Positions 58,937 to 64,000 of a stretch of DNA of 64,000 nt are shown here, in pieces. Position 1 is the first letter of the stretch. The number at the start of each line of letters is the position of its first letter. The notes beneath the pieces were generated by a model. That model was not told the DNA's origin, ran no database searches, and saw only the letters and a list, made by a program, of their open reading frames with translations. The DNA comes from Flectonema sp. DT1601. Lineage: Eukaryota; Euglenozoa; Diplonemea; Diplonemida; Diplonemidae. The translations under genes and the position numbers were made by a program. Location of the stretch: the NCBI GenBank assembly GCA_964019425.1, contig OZ025836.1, forward strand, positions 372,001 to 436,000. Direction: 5' to 3'.

Positions 58937-59995
58937 ATGACTCAGGTTTACCTTTACATGTATGACATCAGTAATGGAATGGCGAAGATGTTAAGCCCGA
59001 TGATATTAGGAAGGCAGATGGAAGCAATTTGGCACACATCAATAGTAGTAAACGACGTTGAGTATTTGTTCGCAGGTGATAGTGGTATTATATCCTCAAC
59101 GCCAGAGACGACACCCTTTGGAACACCTCAGGAAAGAAGGTTTATGGGAGTCACTGATAAAAGTAGATCTGAATTTGAAGCGTGGAACGTAATTCAAGAA
59201 AGAGAAAAGTTCGGAAACGGAGACTATAATATCATCAACAGGAATTGTAATCACTACACTGAAGATGCTCTTCGATTTCTTTGTAATGTTGCTCAACCAG
59301 ATACCGTTGGTAAGATGACTGAAACAGTTATGAGTACTCCACTTGGACAGATCATTACACAATTCGTTGAAGGAATCACACAACAACTTAATGCTCAATA
59401 TTCAAATCCATCTCGTGGTACTTCCAGGAACCAGAGTAACTCCACTCCGACTCCTCCAACAGCATCCCCTCCAACAGAGGAACGTAAGACTCATTGGTGT
59501 CATATGTGTGACGCGGCAGTAAACACGCAGATTGTTAATAATGAAGTTGAATGTGTCGTTTGTAAAAATAATTTTGTTGAAGAACGTGATTCAGGTAACC
59601 AACCAACAGAGGAACAAGGTGATGATGATATTCCAGAAATCAGCAGCACTACTAGTCCCCGAGTCCAAACCTCAGCCATCGAAAGTATAATAACAGCACT
59701 GTCTCAGGCTGGAGTTGAGAATATAGCCCAGGCGGTGGTGTCGGGTATTTCTAGAATGCTATCGGAGACTACTAACCAAGGATCACAAGCAGCATCATCA
59801 TCAGTAATTGATAACATTCCACTCATCCGTATCGATATCGCACCTGAAGATCCTTGTCCGATATGCCAGGAAGACTTTCCTATCGGAACACAAGTAGCCT
59901 CGTTACCCTGTAGTCACATATTCCACGCTGACTGTATCAAGAATTGGTTGAGATTAAGAAACACTTGTCCTACTTGTAGACATGAATTAAATTAA
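58937..59995 (+). CDS. PPPDE (DeSI-type) peptidase fused to RING-H2 finger
   Basis: 352 residues from the ATG at 58937; the frame is open from 58859, but the family starts at MTQVYLYMYDIS. Residues 1-~125 are a PPPDE thiol peptidase domain with the catalytic pair His33 (AIWHTSIVV) and Cys104 (NRNCNHYTED). PPPDE proteins remove SUMO or ubiquitin. A Pro/Thr-rich linker leads to a C-x2-C...C-x2-C zinc ribbon (WCHMCDAAV...CVVCKNNF), as in RNF126/RNF115-type ligases. A C-terminal RING-H2 follows (CPICQEDFPIG...CSHIFHADC...CPTCRHEL). The protein could therefore both remove and attach ubiquitin-like modifiers. The fusion is inside one exon, so it is not an annotation artefact. Confidence 0.92.
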   Translation: MTQVYLYMYDISNGMAKMLSPMILGRQMEAIWHTSIVVNDVEYLFAGDSGIISSTPETTPFGTPQERRFMGVTDKSRSEFEAWNVIQEREKFGNGDYNIINRNCNHYTEDALRFLCNVAQPDTVGKMTETVMSTPLGQIITQFVEGITQQLNAQYSNPSRGTSRNQSNSTPTPPTASPPTEERKTHWCHMCDAAVNTQIVNNEVECVVCKNNFVEERDSGNQPTEEQGDDDIPEISSTTSPRVQTSAIESIITALSQAGVENIAQAVVSGISRMLSETTNQGSQAASSSVIDNIPLIRIDIAPEDPCPICQEDFPIGTQVASLPCSHIFHADCIKNWLRLRNTCPTCRHELN

Positions 59996-60497
59996 GTACC
60001 AACGATCGTCTTATTGTTTCTCTCAAAAAATGAAAATTTTTATAAAAGGTTTTTTTCATTACTTTTTGTTTCACTCAATCACTATTCCCTTGTAAGGAAT
60101 TTCTGTCTTGTTGCTCTACCACGGTGGTGGCCCTCCTCTTCAATTTGGTACTTTTTCATACTCGGTTAGGTGTTTTTATGTAGTAGATGAAGGAGAGAAA
60201 AAAAAAAAAAAAAAAAATAGAAGAACGGATATCCATTTGACAGGAAACTTACCCCACCTGTTATCTTCCTTTGCCGGCTTTTGGCACTAAGCGGCCTGTT
60301 TCAAAACGAGAAAAAAAAAAAAAACGAAAAGAAGGAGGATTTCTTGCATAAGAAGACGTCCATACAGATTGCGTGAATCTCTTCATCAGCATCACTTTCT
60401 CAAAACAGGTATTCTAAACATCGCTGTTTTTTTTATTTTTAATTCGAATTATTAAAGGAAGGGATCCAAAAAAAAAAAAGAAATAAAAATAAAAAAA
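59996..60497. other. Intergenic sequence, no gene seen
   Basis: AT-rich with two poly-A runs. A TTTCTCAAAACAG acceptor-like site at about 60418 precedes the next ATG by 79 bases. The ATG context is a long A-rich tract. Confidence 0.55.
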
Positions 60498-61190
60498 ATG
60501 GCAACAGACTTAGCATCTCAATTTGAAAAACAAAAATTCGGATACATCGATAAGTTCGTTTCTTCGGAACTCGCTCATAGAATCTTTCATGAAGCTAAAG
60601 AAATGCAACTGACTCCTGGGGAGGTAAGTTCTGAAGCTGGTTATTGGCAAACTGAAAGAAAAGCTGACAGGAGAGGAGACCACATCGGGTGGGTTGACGT
60701 TGACAATATTTCAAAAGAGTCCGGAATGGCTCAACTGATACGAGAAATAGATAGTTGCGTTGATGACCTTCGAAAGACATGTTCAACAATAACCGACATT
60801 GAAACAAAAAAAGAAGGAACACTAACATGCGACAGATTAATGGTAGCGAAATATAAAGACGTTGGATCTCGTTTTGTTCCTCATATTGATAACCCTAATA
60901 ATAATGGAAGAGTTTTAACATTTACTTATTACATAAATCCGGAATATGATTCTGGATCTGGTGCTGAACTTTGTATAAGATCTAGTATTAATGGTCCACC
61001 GATAGCGAAGATCGACCCTTCCTTTAACCGTCTCGCTTGCATTGACAGCGAGCACACAGTCCACGAAGTTCTCCCTCTTAAAAATGGTGAACGATGGGCG
61101 TTAGTTATTTGGTATTCACTGCAATCTAGAGAAGAGAAACTTGAGGCAATGCGAGCAATCTTCAAACTGATGATGGGAAGTAAGAAATGA
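60498..61190 (+). CDS. PHD/EGLN-like prolyl 4-hydroxylase (2-oxoglutarate/Fe(II))
   Basis: 230 residues, one exon. The double-stranded beta-helix carries the Fe(II) ligands His129, Asp131 (FVPHIDNPNNNGR) and His189 (HTVHEVLP) and the 2-oxoglutarate-binding Arg199 (GERWALVIWY). The spacing matches HIF prolyl hydroxylases and the protist Skp1 hydroxylase PhyA, as does RGDHIGWVD at 59-67. It should hydroxylate a proline using O2 and 2-oxoglutarate, most plausibly in Skp1 or a HIF-like factor as an oxygen sensor (substrate is inference). Probably cytosolic or nuclear, since no signal peptide is seen, unlike collagen-type hydroxylases. Length is compact but the domain is complete. Confidence 0.93.
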   Translation: MATDLASQFEKQKFGYIDKFVSSELAHRIFHEAKEMQLTPGEVSSEAGYWQTERKADRRGDHIGWVDVDNISKESGMAQLIREIDSCVDDLRKTCSTITDIETKKEGTLTCDRLMVAKYKDVGSRFVPHIDNPNNNGRVLTFTYYINPEYDSGSGAELCIRSSINGPPIAKIDPSFNRLACIDSEHTVHEVLPLKNGERWALVIWYSLQSREEKLEAMRAIFKLMMGSKK

Positions 61191-61412
61191 TCAGTCTCTG
61201 CTGGAGACTGAAATACTTTATTACCTTCCTTTTCTAGAAATCAGTAGTTTTTTTTTTTTTCATTGCAATTCAATATTTCTGAATTCAGGTTAATTTCAGT
61301 TTTTTTTTTTTTTTTTTTTGAAAAAATACTCATAAAAAACATTTCCCACAGCATACAAAAACAACAACAACAACAACAACCAAAAAAAAAAAAAAGAAAT
61401 ACCAAAAAAACT
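61191..61412. other. Leader region of the PLD-like gene
   Basis: Poly-T and a CAA-repeat tract; an acceptor-like CATTTCCCACAG ends at 61352, 60 bases before the chosen ATG. The frame is open back to 61263, but that part encodes only poly-F, poly-Q and poly-K and is not credible as protein. Confidence 0.55.
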
Positions 61413-62555
61413 ATGGGAGGGTGTGGCAGTAAAGAAAGCTCACCATCTCGCAAGAAGGTAGTCAAACATGTTCTAAAAGATAAGGATTTGGCTGACAGTG
61501 GTAGGAGAGTATCAGAAGACGCTACTGATGACAGTCAGGTTTATTTCTTTCCTGACAAGGAACTACCAGAATTGCAAGGAGACGGCGAAGCAAAATCACC
61601 ATGCACTCCAAACGGTCAGTTTGATTGCCCAACAAGTGCACTTCAAAATATTATTCATAATCTTGGTGAGTGTGAATGGGAAGTTGATGTTTGTATTTCA
61701 AGATTAGAAAATGCGAATGTACTCGAAGTGTTAACCTTCTTAGTTATTAATGGTCACAAAGTTAGAATTATTATCGATAGCACTTCACACGCGGCATCTG
61801 AACAATCACCTTTGGAAGATTTAGTGAAAGCAGGTGCTGAAATTCGAGATTACAAAGGACGTGGTGGTGATCAAATGGAACATCAATTTATCATCATAGA
61901 CAACATTCAAGTTATAACTGGAGCTTTTTCCTGGTCGAGTGAGGCGATCTTGAAGCATACCAGCTCTGTGGTAGTCTCAGCAGGAAAGAAATTGATTGGT
62001 CGGTTTAAAACTGAATTCGAACGTCTCTGGGCTACAGCTGATCCGGAGGCAGATACTTTTAAAACTAACGCTAAAAGTTCTATGTCGAGAGTTGATAAAA
62101 CTTCAAGGGTATATTTTCTACCTGATTGGTGTAGAGGTGAAACCAGGAGAGTGAAGGGAAGAATCAACCACGACACAGCTGTGTGTCATTTGCTACAATT
62201 CTTTACAGATGCTAAAAGATCAATCTGCCTAGCTGTAAATCACATTGATCAAGATGAAATTTTAAAAGCGATCGCTGGATGTGCTTCTAACGGTATCTCT
62301 ATCAGAATAGTAGTGGATTCATCATCAACGATACACAAACGACCATTAGTTGCTTATCGAAAATACCCAAACATGCATGAATCATTCGCAATCATAGACG
62401 ATGACTACGTCCTAACTGGATCATTTGCATGGACGATGGCAGCAGCAACTCATAAATTACAAAACTGTGTTGTTCATCAATATCAATCTCTTATGTTTGA
62501 TTACAAGGAGCGTTTTAACACACTTTGGAAGGCAAAATTAACCGATCCTGTATAG
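61413..62555 (+). CDS. Acylation-motif pseudo-phospholipase D protein
   Basis: 380 residues from the ATG at 61413. That start is chosen because MGGCGSK is a textbook N-myristoylation signal (Gly2, Ser6) with a Cys4 that could be palmitoylated, predicting membrane attachment. Two phospholipase D-like folds follow. In active enzymes each has H-x-K-x4-D; here the first reads EHQFIIID (His and Lys both replaced, Asp163 kept) and the second HESFAIID (His322 and Asp329 kept, Lys replaced by Ser). Both are followed by the usual V-x-TG-x-F-x-W. It is thus probably catalytically dead and acts as a membrane scaffold or lipid/protein binder, in the manner of FAM83 proteins (analogy, inference). Confidence 0.88.
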   Translation: MGGCGSKESSPSRKKVVKHVLKDKDLADSGRRVSEDATDDSQVYFFPDKELPELQGDGEAKSPCTPNGQFDCPTSALQNIIHNLGECEWEVDVCISRLENANVLEVLTFLVINGHKVRIIIDSTSHAASEQSPLEDLVKAGAEIRDYKGRGGDQMEHQFIIIDNIQVITGAFSWSSEAILKHTSSVVVSAGKKLIGRFKTEFERLWATADPEADTFKTNAKSSMSRVDKTSRVYFLPDWCRGETRRVKGRINHDTAVCHLLQFFTDAKRSICLAVNHIDQDEILKAIAGCASNGISIRIVVDSSSTIHKRPLVAYRKYPNMHESFAIIDDDYVLTGSFAWTMAAATHKLQNCVVHQYQSLMFDYKERFNTLWKAKLTDPV

Positions 62556-64000
62556 GTAATATTTGACTTACTAAATCATAAATACACCACAACCCTTCTG
62601 ATGATGATTCCTAATTGAAAGTCTGTTAACACAAAACAGCGGTGAGAAACTTTGCCGCTTGAGTCAGGCGGGACGAGCTGAAATCTTTTTGTTTTACTCC
62701 GATTCTACATGTCGGTGAGACAATACGCATGATGTAATGTCCTTGAGAGGAGTTTTTCGCTCCTTTTTTTTAGATGTTGGGGTTCCCCTCCGTTTCCTCT
62801 TAGGTTGCCTTTTAAATCGCACTGAAAGGGACCTTATTTGTTATTATTATTATTATTTTTTTTAAATTTTATTTTATCGTCGTTGGGTATGGGAAAAAAA
62901 AAAAAAAAAAAAAAAAGCAAAAAACAAATACAAGTTCGATAACAATTTTTTTTTTTTTTTTTTTGTTGTAATATTTCTTCTCATTTTCTCTTCCCCCCTT
63001 TTATTTTTCTTCGTCTTCGTTCGTGGATGATTGGTCTTTTCACTTGGTAACTCAGCTGGATAACGAAATCTTATTTTAGTTTTCAGCCAATCATACATCT
63101 CTCCTTGTTTCTTTGAGAAAGTTGGTGTGTTTTGAAATCCACTAACGCAGTGATTTCAAGCCAGAACTTAACTACTGTTCTCTAACTGTTGCATATGCGT
63201 CAAGTTTCCCTTCCCCTTCTTTTTTTTCTTGACTGAGGGGTGACTTAGTCTCTATGGTTGGCTGACTGACTCCTACAACAAACTGATGATGAGAGAATAG
63301 AGGTAAAAAAGTGTTTGTATTTTATAAAACTAAAAAAAAAACAATTGTCTCCTCTTCCCCTTTTATTGTATTGTAGAGTCTTTTACGTTTACCTATTTGG
63401 TTAGCTGTATCATAAACTACTATTATTATTTTTTTTTTCCCGTTGTTAATTTTACCTTTTGATACAGTACACATGTTTATAATGTTATAGATATGCCCAA
63501 GACATTTGAATTTCCCCCCCATCTCCACCTTTCCTCTTTTCCCGTTCCCTTTCCCTCTTCGGTTATGTTTTGTGAGTGTTGAAAAGCGACGATCATTAGC
63601 AGTAAAATCTTGGGGAGGGGGAAAAAAAAAAAATAAGAAGGGAAGAGGAGGGTTTCTCACTAAATTGTGTTAGCAATCTGCGACTTTCATTTTTTGTGTT
63701 AATATTGAAGTGACCCATAGTCTCATTTTTATTTTATATTTTATTTATTTTTTAAAATTCTGGGAAGTCTTTTGCTTTTTCTTTGTCAGCTGAGGAAATC
63801 ACAACAAGACTAGATACAAGGCATTGATCCCTACAGCCGAAACTATAAAACACGGTCTTGAGTTCTCCACTGGTGTGGGTCTCCCTGCGGTCATCAGTTC
63901 TAGACTCTGCTCCCCATATAAACTAACATGTTTGTCGTAGTCCTGTGAGTGGTAAAGTAATAATACTGCTCTCGAAGCATTTCTTTCTTCTTTGGCACTA
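62556..64000. other. Terminal intergenic sequence, no gene recognised
   Basis: AT-rich, with poly-A/poly-T near 62895-62960 and several pyrimidine tracts. The last ~220 bases (from about 63,780) are of more even composition and could start another transcription unit, but no ORF, tRNA or other RNA fold can be supported. Confidence 0.5.

Noticed and set aside
61263-61412. The 50-codon N-terminal extension of the PLD-like protein
   Set aside because: It consists of poly-F, poly-Q and poly-K from T, CAA and A runs and would hide the acylation signal MGGCGSK.
63780-64000. A tRNA or other structured RNA at the window end
   Set aside because: A GTTCTAGACTC string resembles a T-arm, but no cloverleaf can be drawn.

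Overview
This is a eukaryotic chromosome segment: AT-rich, full of long poly-A/poly-T runs, with spliceosomal introns, a canonical alpha-tubulin and several groups of transposable elements. The alpha-tubulin carries Lys40 and a C-terminal Tyr, so the organism probably builds cilia or flagella. Large, almost intronless coding exons with few short introns fit a protist or early-branching lineage. I cannot name the clade.

The window has two halves. Positions 1 to about 36,500 are an accessory, repeat-built region. Its core is a family of ~400-bp hairpin-bearing terminal repeats (GAATT(T)CGATA... to ...GGAGATGC) that cap arrays of a hairpin-rich satellite. One unit (954-7398) is a complete giant palindrome. 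A second palindrome (about 8,060-17,800) has arms carrying the same coiled-coil ORF, a ~213-bp tandem repeat and a minisatellite. A third unit (25,348-33,206) copies the first. Fossil pieces of tyrosine-recombinase-type elements (a recombinase domain at 315-953 and a reverse-transcriptase piece at 30,328-30,885) lie among them. Also present are a LINE with a restriction-like endonuclease (minus strand, 20,014-25,045), two small TA-flanked elements (13,872-14,318 and 21,534-22,004), three elements with CATA...TATG ends and 6-bp target duplications (2,189-2,954; 25,789-28,620; 31,142-31,900), an element with TCAGTC ends, and decayed transposase genes at 34,182-36,470.

Positions 36,676 to 64,000 are gene-bearing. 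Six host genes all lie on the + strand: a giant coiled-coil repeat protein (~3,900 residues), a multi-pass membrane protein fused to a class 3 lipase, alpha-tubulin (one intron near its 3' end), a PPPDE peptidase fused to a RING-H2 finger, a PHD/EGLN-like prolyl hydroxylase, and an acylation-motif protein with two degenerate phospholipase D folds. They do not form one obvious pathway; cytoskeleton, membrane lipid and ubiquitin/SUMO functions are mixed.

Most notable are the palindromic satellite units with hairpin ends, a non-autonomous transposon that seems to carry a copy of sequence from a host 5' leader intron, and the fusion architectures of the lipase and PPPDE-RING genes. All homology statements come from reading motifs by eye; no database search was run.
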